Positions 12,530-18,718 of a stretch of DNA of 18,718 bases are shown one piece after another; within the stretch, counting starts at the first letter, position 1; each line of letters begins with the position of its first letter. A model generated the notes under the pieces. That model was not told the origin of the DNA. It saw nothing but the letters and a program-made list of their open reading frames with translations, and ran no database searches. The stretch is from Burkholderiales bacterium (GTDB taxonomy: Bacteria > Pseudomonadota > Gammaproteobacteria > Burkholderiales > Burkholderiaceae), in contig CANBQJ010000053.1 in assembly GCA_947371645.1 (NCBI GenBank), forward strand, positions 1 to 18,718. The letters run 5' to 3'. A program made the translations under genes and the position numbers.

Positions 12530-12751
12530 ATGACGGCCACAGCACTGCCCAACTGCGTCTGCCCGCTGTGCGGCAGCCCCAACGCCTGTGTGCCCGCCGC
12601 TTGCAGTGACCTGCAAGGGCCCTGCTGGTGCCGACAGGTGACGTTCACCCCCGAATTGCTGGCCAGGGTGCCTGAGGCTCAGCGGGGGCAGGCGTGCATC
12701 TGCGAGCCATGCGCGCGCGCCGTCCCGGCCGCCCGTTGTGGCCAGCCCTGA
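12530..12751 (+). CDS. Small cysteine-rich CWC-family protein
   Basis: A 73-residue protein with 11 cysteines, including CxCxxC (9-14), CWC (32-34) and CICEPC (56-61), and the block QRGQACIC. This is the pattern of the cysteine-rich CWC family, small proteins of unknown function that probably bind zinc or another metal. The ATG at 12530 is the first that keeps the Cys motifs. The gene is divergent from the riboswitch unit and its stop lies 16 bases before the start of the next gene, so the two on this strand are probably one operon. No signal peptide is seen. Confidence 0.85.
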   Translation: MTATALPNCVCPLCGSPNACVPAACSDLQGPCWCRQVTFTPELLARVPEAQRGQACICEPCARAVPAARCGQP

Positions 12752-12767
12752 GTGGCATGAGGCCGGC

Positions 12768-13580
12768 ATGAACCAGCCCGTCTTGCTGTCTTGCCTGGCC
12801 TGGGTCAGCGCCGCTGTCGTGGCCGCAGGCGGCCTGCTGGGTGCGTGGTCCGTCAATGGTGACCCCGACATGCGCGCGTTCATCTTCATGGCCGAAGGGC
12901 TGACCTTGTTGATGCTGCTGGCCGCCAGCTGGCAGATCCGCCAGGTTGTGATGGCGCGGGCCGCCTGGCCCTGGCAGCGTCAGGTGGCGTCGCTGTGCAC
13001 GCTGTCTCTGCTGTTGTGCACCGGTGGCGACGTCATCAACTTCAACCTGCCGCAGACCTTGTATCGACACGGGGCCGTGGTGAGGTACGACCACCTGGCC
13101 GATTCGGTGTGGTGCTTCGCGCCTGGCTACCTGCTGTTGCTGGCGGCCGTGCTGCGGGTGGTGCATCAACGTGGCGTGCCCCTGCGCGCGGTGGCCTGGG
13201 CGATGTCGGTGGCCTGCGTGCTGGGCTTGCTGTCGTTTGCCAGCATGCACCTGCCCGGCACTGGCGCCTACGTCACGGCCCTCACAGGTGTCTACAGCAT
13301 GGTCATCACGGCGGTTGGCTTCAGCGCCGTGCTCTTGCTGATGGCCTGGGGTGGGCGCCACGCGCCGGCCAGCGTGTGCTGGGTCGGCCTGGGGCTGGTG
13401 CTGGCCGCGGTGGCCGATGCCGTCATCGGTCAGTTCTGGCTCTACGGCAATGGCGGCAAGGGCTTCTTCCCGGTGGTACGCGACGTCAACTGGGTCATCT
13501 ACATCGGCTCACAGTGCCTGGTGATCCACCTGCCGCGCCTGCTCGCCCCTTTCACGCCACCCGCATCCGGCGCACGGTGA
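12768..13580 (+). CDS. Polytopic membrane protein of unknown function, sensor-module-like
   Basis: A 270-residue inner-membrane protein from the ATG at 12768, which has GAGG five bases upstream; an in-frame GTG at 12738 is less likely. About eight hydrophobic helices can be drawn (near 5-27, 37-55, 73-90, 113-131, 141-160, 170-193, 202-222, 241-256). Two related segments stand out: GGDVINF followed by HLADSVWCFAPGYLLLL (86-125), and VADAVIG followed by VRDVNWVIYIGSQCLV (215-252). Each has an Asp at a helix end, then an Asp and Trp 22-24 residues on. This repeat recalls the membrane sensor halves found before GGDEF/EAL domains, but no output domain follows. It is 16 bases after the CWC gene and its end overlaps the convergent MFS gene by 29 bases. 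The function is unknown. Confidence 0.8.
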   Translation: MNQPVLLSCLAWVSAAVVAAGGLLGAWSVNGDPDMRAFIFMAEGLTLLMLLAASWQIRQVVMARAAWPWQRQVASLCTLSLLLCTGGDVINFNLPQTLYRHGAVVRYDHLADSVWCFAPGYLLLLAAVLRVVHQRGVPLRAVAWAMSVACVLGLLSFASMHLPGTGAYVTALTGVYSMVITAVGFSAVLLLMAWGGRHAPASVCWVGLGLVLAAVADAVIGQFWLYGNGGKGFFPVVRDVNWVIYIGSQCLVIHLPRLLAPFTPPASGAR

Positions 13581-14784
13581 GCGCGGCCGCGGCCGAGGCG
13601 GTGGCCATCAGCGTGACCCCCAACCAGCCCCAGTGCACCAGGGCAAGGCTGCCCAGTGCGGCCCCGCTGGCCATGCCGATGAACATCGACGCGATCAGCA
13701 CCGCGTTCAGGCGGCTGCGGGCGGCCGGGTCGATGCCGTAGATCAGGGTCTGGTGGGCGATGAGCGCGGCCTGCACGCCCAGGTCGAAGCCCACCGTGCA
13801 CAAGGCCAGCACGGGCAACTGGGCAGATGCTGGCAGCAGCGTGGCCAGGCTCATGCCCACGAAGGACAGGGTGCTGAGGGTGGCGCCCACTTGGGTCACC
13901 ACGCCGGGGCCTTTGCGGTCAGCCAGCTTGCCGGCAAGGGGCGCGGCCAGGGCGCCGGCCGCACCCGCGATGCCGAAGGCACCGGCAACGGTGCTGCCCA
14001 GGTGAAAGGGTGTGCCGTGCAACATGATGGCCAGCGTCGACCAGAAGGCGCTGAAGCCCATGGAAAGCAGGCCCTGAGCCAGCGCCGCCTGGCGCAGCGT
14101 GGGGTGCTGCCGCAGCAGCGCCAGCAAGGAGCCCAACAGGGCGCGGTAGGGCAAGGCGGTGGTGGGCGTGAAGCTGGGCAGGCCACGCCAGGCGGCCACG
14201 CCCACACCGGCCATGGCCACTGCGGCCACGCCATACATGCTGCGCCAGCCAAAGTGCTCGCCGACATAGCCACTGACGACACGAGACAGCAGGATGCCCA
14301 GCAGCAGTCCCGTCATCACCTTGCCCACCACCTGGCCACGGGTGGCTTCGGGCGAGAGTGCGGCGGCGGCCGGCACGATGTCTTGTGCCAGGGTGGCCGT
14401 CAGGCCGATGGCCGCGCTGACCAGCCACAACAGCCCCAGCGACGGCGCCAGCGCAGCCGCCAGCAAAGCGATGGTCAGCATGGCGGCCTTGACCAGGATG
14501 ATGCGCCGCCGGTCATGCCGGTCACCCAGGGGGGCCAGCAACAGGATGCCCAGCGCGTAGCCCAGCTGGGTCAGCGTGGGCAGCCAGCCGATGGCGGCCT
14601 GGTCGGCGCCCAGGTCGGTGGCCATGAGCCCCAACATGGGTTGGGCGTAGTACAGGGCCGCCACCGAGAGGGCGGCGCCGGCCGCCAGCAGCGTGATCAG
14701 GGCCGGGGCAGGTTGGGTGTGTGCGGCAGGTGCTGGCGCTGGAGGGGCCAGCGGCTCAGCATGCGTTGTGTGGATGGCGGTCAT
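13552..14784 (-). CDS. Major facilitator superfamily (MFS) transporter
   Basis: A 410-residue inner-membrane transporter with about twelve helices, the normal size for a drug or metabolite exporter of the MFS driven by the proton gradient. The N-terminal 30 residues are Pro/Ala-rich and cytoplasmic. The opening helix ALSVAALYYAQPMLGLMATDLG and the loop 2-3 motif A remnant GDRHDRRRI are typical of the exporter subgroup that includes YnfM- and NepI-like proteins. The ATG at 14784 is chosen because it gives the full first helix; the divergent LysR gene begins 95 bases away, so that regulator probably controls this gene. The 3' end overlaps the convergent membrane-protein gene. The substrate cannot be told from the sequence. 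Confidence 0.93.
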   Translation of the reverse strand: MTAIHTTHAEPLAPPAPAPAAHTQPAPALITLLAAGAALSVAALYYAQPMLGLMATDLGADQAAIGWLPTLTQLGYALGILLLAPLGDRHDRRRIILVKAAMLTIALLAAALAPSLGLLWLVSAAIGLTATLAQDIVPAAAALSPEATRGQVVGKVMTGLLLGILLSRVVSGYVGEHFGWRSMYGVAAVAMAGVGVAAWRGLPSFTPTTALPYRALLGSLLALLRQHPTLRQAALAQGLLSMGFSAFWSTLAIMLHGTPFHLGSTVAGAFGIAGAAGALAAPLAGKLADRKGPGVVTQVGATLSTLSFVGMSLATLLPASAQLPVLALCTVGFDLGVQAALIAHQTLIYGIDPAARSRLNAVLIASMFIGMASGAALGSLALVHWGWLGVTLMATASAAAALTVRRMRVA

Positions 14785-14785
14785 G

Positions 14786-14857
14786 TCGGTTCCGGGTTGC
14801 AGGCGATGTCACGCAGTTTGCTTCCCTGGGGCCGCGAGGGGTAGTATCGCCAACCGA
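14786..14857. promoter_or_regulatory. Candidate LysR control region between MFS and LysR genes
   Basis: The divergent gap holds two paired words in nested order: TCGGTT (14786-14791) with AACCGA (14852-14857), and GGCGAT (14802-14807) with ATCGCC (14846-14851). LysR proteins bind paired sites in such gaps. The wide spacing makes this only suggestive, and no clear T-N11-A box or promoter is assigned. Confidence 0.3.
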
Positions 14858-14879
14858 ACTCCATCTATGCGTGTGACGT

Positions 14880-15863
14880 ATGCCAAACGATGTGCCCTCC
14901 ACCGCGCCTGGACCCCTGGCCTTGCAAGACGGCGCCGGTGAGCGTTTCGAGTGGATGCAGACCTTCGTGCGGATCGTGGACGCCGGCAACCTGTCGGCGG
15001 CGGCCGTCCAGCTGGGCACCACCCAGCCCACGGTGAGCCGGCGGCTGCAGGCGCTGGAGCGGGCGCTGGGCGTGCGCCTGCTGCTGCGTTCCTCGCACGC
15101 CATGCGCCTGACACCCGATGGTGAGCGCTGCCACGCCCGGGCCAAGGAGCTGCTGGCCAACTGGGCCGCCTTCGAGTCGGAAGTGCGGGGTGGCGGTGAC
15201 GAGCCCGCGGGCACGCTGCGGGTCATCGCGCCGCATGCCTTCGGGCAGGAGCGCCTGGTGGGGCCGCTGGCGATGTACCTGCGCCGTTTTCCCAAGGTGC
15301 AGATCGAATGGCTGCTGCACGACGACCGCGCCATTGGCGACTTCATCTCGCAAGGCATCGACTGCGCCATCCAGGTGGGTGAGGTCACCGATGCCTCGCT
15401 GGTGGCCATCCGCCTGGCCGAGGTGCCGCGCATCGTGGTGGCCTCTCCGGACCTGTTGGGGGGTGGCGCGGCACCTGTGCACGGGCAGGATCTGGCGCAG
15501 TTGCCCTGGGTGGCGCTGCGCACCTACTACCAGCACGAAGTCGAACTGACGCACACGCTGTCGGGCGATGTGGTGCGTCTGCCGATCGCGCCGCAGCTGA
15601 GCACCGACAGCTTGTACGCCCTGCGCAGCGCCGCCTTGGCGGGCCTGGGTGTGGCTTTGGGCTCGGCCTGGGTGTTCGCCGATGACCTGGCCGCCGGGCG
15701 GCTGGTGCACCTGGCCCCCCAGTGGCGGGCGGCACCCTTGCCAGTCAGCCTGGCCTACCCGTATGCGCGCTTTTACCCGGCGCGCCTGCGTGAATTCGTG
15801 GACGTGATGAAGCGGCACGCGCCGGCGGCCGTCAGCACGCCTTCAGACGAGGCCGCGCCCTGA
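14880..15863 (+). CDS. LysR-family transcriptional regulator
   Basis: A 327-residue LysR-type regulator. The N-terminal winged helix-turn-helix spans about residues 24-85 (FVRIVDAGNLSAAAVQLGTTQPTVSRRLQALE, which continues RALGVRLLLR; written as family blocks). The effector-binding domain runs from about 105 (GTLRVIAPHAFGQ) to 310. The SRRLQALE form is typical of the CrgA/DmlR-like branch common in Burkholderiales. It is divergent from the MFS exporter across 95 bases, the classic layout for a regulator and its target, and probably also represses itself. The ATG at 14880 lacks a good ribosome-binding site, so the start could be a little further in. Ligand unknown. Confidence 0.95.
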   Translation: MPNDVPSTAPGPLALQDGAGERFEWMQTFVRIVDAGNLSAAAVQLGTTQPTVSRRLQALERALGVRLLLRSSHAMRLTPDGERCHARAKELLANWAAFESEVRGGGDEPAGTLRVIAPHAFGQERLVGPLAMYLRRFPKVQIEWLLHDDRAIGDFISQGIDCAIQVGEVTDASLVAIRLAEVPRIVVASPDLLGGGAAPVHGQDLAQLPWVALRTYYQHEVELTHTLSGDVVRLPIAPQLSTDSLYALRSAALAGLGVALGSAWVFADDLAAGRLVHLAPQWRAAPLPVSLAYPYARFYPARLREFVDVMKRHAPAAVSTPSDEAAP

Positions 15864-15876
15864 GTTGCAGGAGCCA

Positions 15877-16827
15877 TCAGGACCGGTGACGGGCCTGGTC
15901 CTGCTGAACTTCGGCCAGCGCCTGCGCCAGCGGCCGTGAGCGAAAGCCGATGTCGCGCTCGGCCTTGGCGTTGTCCACCTCCAGGCCCAGCGGCAGCGGC
16001 AGGCCCAGCACCGGCGTGCGCCGACCTTGTGCCGCCGCCACGGCCTGCACAAAGCGCGAGAACTGGTGGTGCGTGCCGCACACGTTGTAGGCCTGGCCGA
16101 TGCTGGCGTCGTTGCCCAGCGCGCCCACCACGGCATCGGCCACATCGCCGGCGTACACGAAGGGGAAGCGGATGGACGGCAGCACCAGCAGGGGCAGTTT
16201 CAGCAGGCGGCTCACGGGCCCCATCAGGTTGTGGTCGCGCGCGCCGAACACGCCCGCCGGGCGCAGCGTGGTCAGGCCGATGCCCAGGCCCTTGGCGCGT
16301 TCCCAGGCGCGCACTTCGCTGAGCTGCTTGGTGGCGCGGTAAGGCCCGCCCTGGCGGCGTTCGCCCTGGAGCTGCGGGGACTGCTCGGTGAGCGTGCGCA
16401 AGAGCGACCAGCGGTAGATGCCGAAGGTGCTGATGTGCACCACCCGGCGCACGCCCGCGCGGTCGGCCGATTCGATCACGTTGAGCGTGCCGGCCACATT
16501 GGCCTGCTCGTGTTCGCCCCAGGCGCTCAAGGCCCGGGTGACCACGTACATGGCGGCGTTGGACACCACCGCGTCACAGCCGGTAAAGGCCTGTGCCAGC
16601 GCGGCCGGATCGGCCAGGTCGGCACGGCGAAATTGCACGCCCTCCTGCGTGAGGAAGGCCGCCTTGTCGGGATTGCGCACCACGCCGATCACCTGGGCGC
16701 CGGCCCGCAAGAGGCTGCGGCAGATGTAGACGCCGATCATGCCGCTGGCGCCCGTCACGGCCACGGTCTTGCCGCGCAGGTCGGGCAGCGCGGGGAGGGC
16801 GGACGCTGAAGTGGGGCTGGACGTCAT
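15877..16827 (-). CDS. NAD(P)-dependent epimerase/dehydratase (extended SDR family)
   Basis: A 316-residue Rossmann-fold enzyme of the extended short-chain dehydrogenase family. The cofactor loop GASGMIG is at 26-32, Asp70 lies after the third strand (FRRADLAD), the catalytic Ser/Thr is at 133-134 (HISTFGIY), and Tyr163 and Lys167 form the YxxxK pair. The LRPAGVFGARD and FPFVYAGDVADAV segments are typical of sugar-nucleotide epimerases and 3-beta-hydroxysteroid dehydrogenase-like enzymes. The ATG at 16827 is preceded by AGAGGT eight to nine bases upstream; a longer frame up to 16962 overlaps the NodT gene and is unlikely. The substrate is not known. It follows the efflux operon after a 95-base gap that holds a strong dyad. 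Confidence 0.92.
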   Translation of the reverse strand: MTSSPTSASALPALPDLRGKTVAVTGASGMIGVYICRSLLRAGAQVIGVVRNPDKAAFLTQEGVQFRRADLADPAALAQAFTGCDAVVSNAAMYVVTRALSAWGEHEQANVAGTLNVIESADRAGVRRVVHISTFGIYRWSLLRTLTEQSPQLQGERRQGGPYRATKQLSEVRAWERAKGLGIGLTTLRPAGVFGARDHNLMGPVSRLLKLPLLVLPSIRFPFVYAGDVADAVVGALGNDASIGQAYNVCGTHHQFSRFVQAVAAAQGRRTPVLGLPLPLGLEVDNAKAERDIGFRSRPLAQALAEVQQDQARHRS

Positions 16828-16862
16828 GTGGGGCACCTCTGCTGTGGCATCGACAAGGGTCA

Positions 16863-16905
16863 GGACCGTGACTGTACCCACCGTTTGGGCCCACAGTCCC
16901 TGTCC
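16863..16905. promoter_or_regulatory. Extended dyad between efflux operon and SDR gene
   Basis: Symmetric arms GGAC-N3-GACTGT and ACAGTC-N3-GTCC lie 17 bases apart, with an inner CCCA/TGGG pair, so one hairpin of up to 14 pairs is possible. There is no T run after it on the minus strand. TACAGT on the minus strand (16877-16872) falls within it and could be a -10 box for the SDR gene, making the dyad a possible operator. Confidence 0.5.
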
Positions 16906-16922
16906 CAGCCCCGTGCGTGTGG

Positions 16923-18386
16923 CTAAGGGGTATTGGATGCCACGGCCACCGGGGAGCCCCACCCCCCGCCCAGTGCGCGGACCAACCCCACCGTGCTGGC
17001 CGCCCAGGCGCCACGCAGCTGCAGGGCCTGGCGTTCCACCGCCAGCAGGCTGCGCTGCGCATCCAGCAAGGTCAGGTAGCTGTCTTCGCCAGCGCGGTAG
17101 CGCTTGTCGGCCAGGTCTGCCGAGCGCTGCGCCGACAACAAGGCCTCGTCCAGCGACGCCGTTTGTTCGCGCAGGCTGCCCAGGGTGGACAACTGCCCTT
17201 CGACGTCACCAAAAGCCTGCAGCACCGATTGCTGGTAACTGGCTACGGATTCGGCCAGCTGGGCTTCGGCGCGGCTGACCAGGGCCTTGTTGCGGCCACC
17301 GTCGAACAGCGGCAGCGAGAGCACCGCGCTGGTCAGCCAGGAGCGGGCGCTCCACTCGAAGAGGTCACGCAACTCGTAGGACGCCAGGCCACCGTTGGCC
17401 GTGAGCACGAGCGCCGGGAACAGCGCCGATTTGGCCTGCCCCACACGGGCCGAGGCCGCGCGCATCTGGGCCTGAGCGGCCACCACGTCGGGGCGGCGCT
17501 CCAGCAGGCTGGAAGGCAGGCCGGGCGGCACAGCGGGCACGCGGGCGTCAACGGCCAGTGGCTCGGGCTTGAGCTGGAAGGCGGCTGGCGCCTGGCCCAG
17601 CAGCAAGGCCAGGGCGTGCTCGGCGCGGGCGCGGGTGCCGCGCAGGCCTTGCAGCTCGGCGCGAGTGGTGGCCAGGTCGGTGCGGGCGCGGGCCACGTCC
17701 AGCTCGGAGACATCGCCGGCGGCGCGGCGCTTGTCGATCAGCTGCAGCGTCTGTTCGCGCAGGCTCAAGCCCCGCGTCAGCACGTCCACATCGGCGTCCA
17801 GCGTGCGCAGTTTGAAGTAGGTCTGGGCCACGTCGGCCTGCAAGGCCAGCAGCACCGACTGGTAGCTGGCTTCAGAGGCGGCGGCGTCAGCCTGGGCGGC
17901 GTTCACGCTGTTGGCCACGCGGCGAAACAGGTCGACCTCGTAGCTGGCGCCCACGCCTGCTTGCCACACGGTGGCGGGCGAGACCTGGGTGCCGGCCGCC
18001 AGGCCTTGTTCGGCGGCGCTGGGTTTGGCGCGGGTGACGCCCGTGTTCAGGTTGAGCTGGGGCAACTGGCTGGCTTCGCTGCCGCGCAAGGCGGAGCGCG
18101 CCGCCTGCACGCGTGCGGCCGCGGCCGCCAGCGTCGGGCTGGCCTCTTGTGCCTGCTTCAAGAGACCATCCAGCGTGGCGTCGGCAAAGCCGGTCCACCA
18201 GGCGCCGCGTGCTTGCGCCTCGCCGGGTTCGGCCAGCTTCCAGCCCGCAGGCGGCTGCACGGCGGCCTGGGCTTCCTTGAAGGCGGTGGGCACGGCCAGT
18301 TTGGCGTCGGGCTCGGCGGGGGTGTTGGCGCAGCCGGCCATCACCAGCGCGGCCATCAAGGGGGTGAGTGCGCGTGCGGCGTTCAT
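16923..18386 (-). CDS. RND efflux outer-membrane lipoprotein, NodT family
   Basis: A 487-residue outer-membrane factor of the OprM/NodT type, which forms the exit duct of a three-part RND efflux pump as a trimer reaching into the periplasm. The signal peptide ends in the lipobox LVMAGC, with Cys19 to be lipidated. Two copies of the OEP helical repeat follow. Family segments include ARGAWWTGFADATLDGLL near the start, YEVDLFRR, LLERRPDVVAAQAQMRAA and LPLFDGGRN. The ATG at 18386 overlaps the TGA of the pump gene (ATGA), so translation is coupled. The length is normal. The substrate is probably hydrophobic or amphiphilic drugs, given the partner pump, but this is inferred. Confidence 0.96.
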   Translation of the reverse strand: MNAARALTPLMAALVMAGCANTPAEPDAKLAVPTAFKEAQAAVQPPAGWKLAEPGEAQARGAWWTGFADATLDGLLKQAQEASPTLAAAAARVQAARSALRGSEASQLPQLNLNTGVTRAKPSAAEQGLAAGTQVSPATVWQAGVGASYEVDLFRRVANSVNAAQADAAASEASYQSVLLALQADVAQTYFKLRTLDADVDVLTRGLSLREQTLQLIDKRRAAGDVSELDVARARTDLATTRAELQGLRGTRARAEHALALLLGQAPAAFQLKPEPLAVDARVPAVPPGLPSSLLERRPDVVAAQAQMRAASARVGQAKSALFPALVLTANGGLASYELRDLFEWSARSWLTSAVLSLPLFDGGRNKALVSRAEAQLAESVASYQQSVLQAFGDVEGQLSTLGSLREQTASLDEALLSAQRSADLADKRYRAGEDSYLTLLDAQRSLLAVERQALQLRGAWAASTVGLVRALGGGWGSPVAVASNTP

Positions 18387-18718
18387 GCTTGCACCTCGTG
18401 GGTCAGGTCAGGGGCGGTGGATGCCGCGGGCTTGTGGCGCTCCAGGCGCTTGGCCAGCAGGCGCAGCAGCACGTAGAACACGGGGGTCAGGAAGAGCCCG
18501 AACAGGGTCACGCCCAGCATGCCGGAGAACACGGCCACGCCCATGGCATGGCGCATTTCCGAGCCGGCGCCGGTGGAGAACACCAGCGGCACCACGCCCA
18601 TGATGAAGGCGATCGACGTCATCAGGATGGGGCGCAGGCGCAGCTTGCAGGCTTCCAGCGCGGCTTCCACCGTGCCACGGCCGTGGTGCTCCAGCTCGCG
18701 GGCGAACTCGACGATCAG
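18383..18718 (-). CDS. RND efflux inner-membrane pump (HAE1 type), C-terminal part, 5' end outside window
   Basis: The last 111 residues of an AcrB/MexF-type proton-driven multidrug pump, open to the window edge at 18718. The segment LIVEFARELEHHGRGTVEAA leads into LRPILMTSIAFIMGVVPLVF, then GAGSEMRHAMGVAVFSGML and the final helix LFLTPVFYVLLR. This is the conserved end of the second membrane half of the hydrophobe/amphiphile efflux-1 family; MexF-like members match the style best. Its stop overlaps the start of the NodT gene by four bases. The adaptor (membrane fusion protein) gene is expected upstream, beyond the window. Confidence 0.95.
   Translation of the reverse strand: MIVEFARELEHHGRGTVEAALEACKLRLRPILMTSIAFIMGVVPLVFSTGAGSEMRHAMGVAVFSGMLGVTLFGLFLTPVFYVLLRLLAKRLERHKPAASTAPDLTHEVQA

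Noticed and set aside
16917..18476. A 519-codon open frame on the plus strand opposite the NodT gene
   Set aside because: Shadow of a well-supported outer-membrane lipoprotein gene; Gly/Gln-rich translation without domain features.

Overview
The window is GC-rich bacterial DNA. Gene content and protein style point to a betaproteobacterium of the order Burkholderiales, probably near Comamonadaceae: ArgA with an amino-acid-kinase-like domain, HrpA with its long C-terminal region, NodT-type efflux genes, and the CWC and S1/P1 families. That placement rests on protein recognition only; no rRNA is present. Coding is dense on both strands and mostly ordinary chromosomal housekeeping and envelope functions. 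I see no insertion sequence, prophage gene or CRISPR array.

Layout. 1-885 (-) is the N-terminal part of argA, cut by the window edge. 965-5011 (+) is the DEAH-box RNA helicase hrpA, followed 64 bases later by tRNA-Pro(TGG) and a strong intrinsic terminator. 5213-8739 is a copper region: an alpha/beta hydrolase with an Asp nucleophile translationally overlaps a CopZ-like chaperone (-), divergent from a CopA-type Cu(I) P-type ATPase (+). The copA frame ends inside tRNA-Arg(TCT). 8817-9812 (-) is a secreted S1/P1 zinc nuclease.

9962-12400 (-) is the most interesting part. A clear cyclic-di-GMP-I (GEMM-I) riboswitch aptamer heads a two-gene unit: an unrecognised secreted protein with a Pro/Thr-rich linker, then a short secretin of about 414 residues. 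The leader can form a hairpin that buries the Shine-Dalgarno site of the first gene, and a long hairpin separates the two genes. No other type II secretion, pilus or competence genes are nearby. The reading offered here is a c-di-GMP-controlled export or surface cassette. The riboswitch is seen directly; the function is inference.

12530-13580 (+), divergent from that unit, holds a small cysteine-rich CWC protein and an eight-helix membrane protein with an internal repeat, resembling the membrane sensor halves of GGDEF/EAL proteins but without an output domain. 13552-15863 is an MFS exporter and its divergent LysR regulator. 15877-16827 (-) is an NAD(P)-dependent epimerase/SDR. 16923-18718 (-) is the end of an RND efflux operon: the C-terminus of the inner-membrane pump, overlapping by ATGA with a NodT-family outer-membrane lipoprotein.
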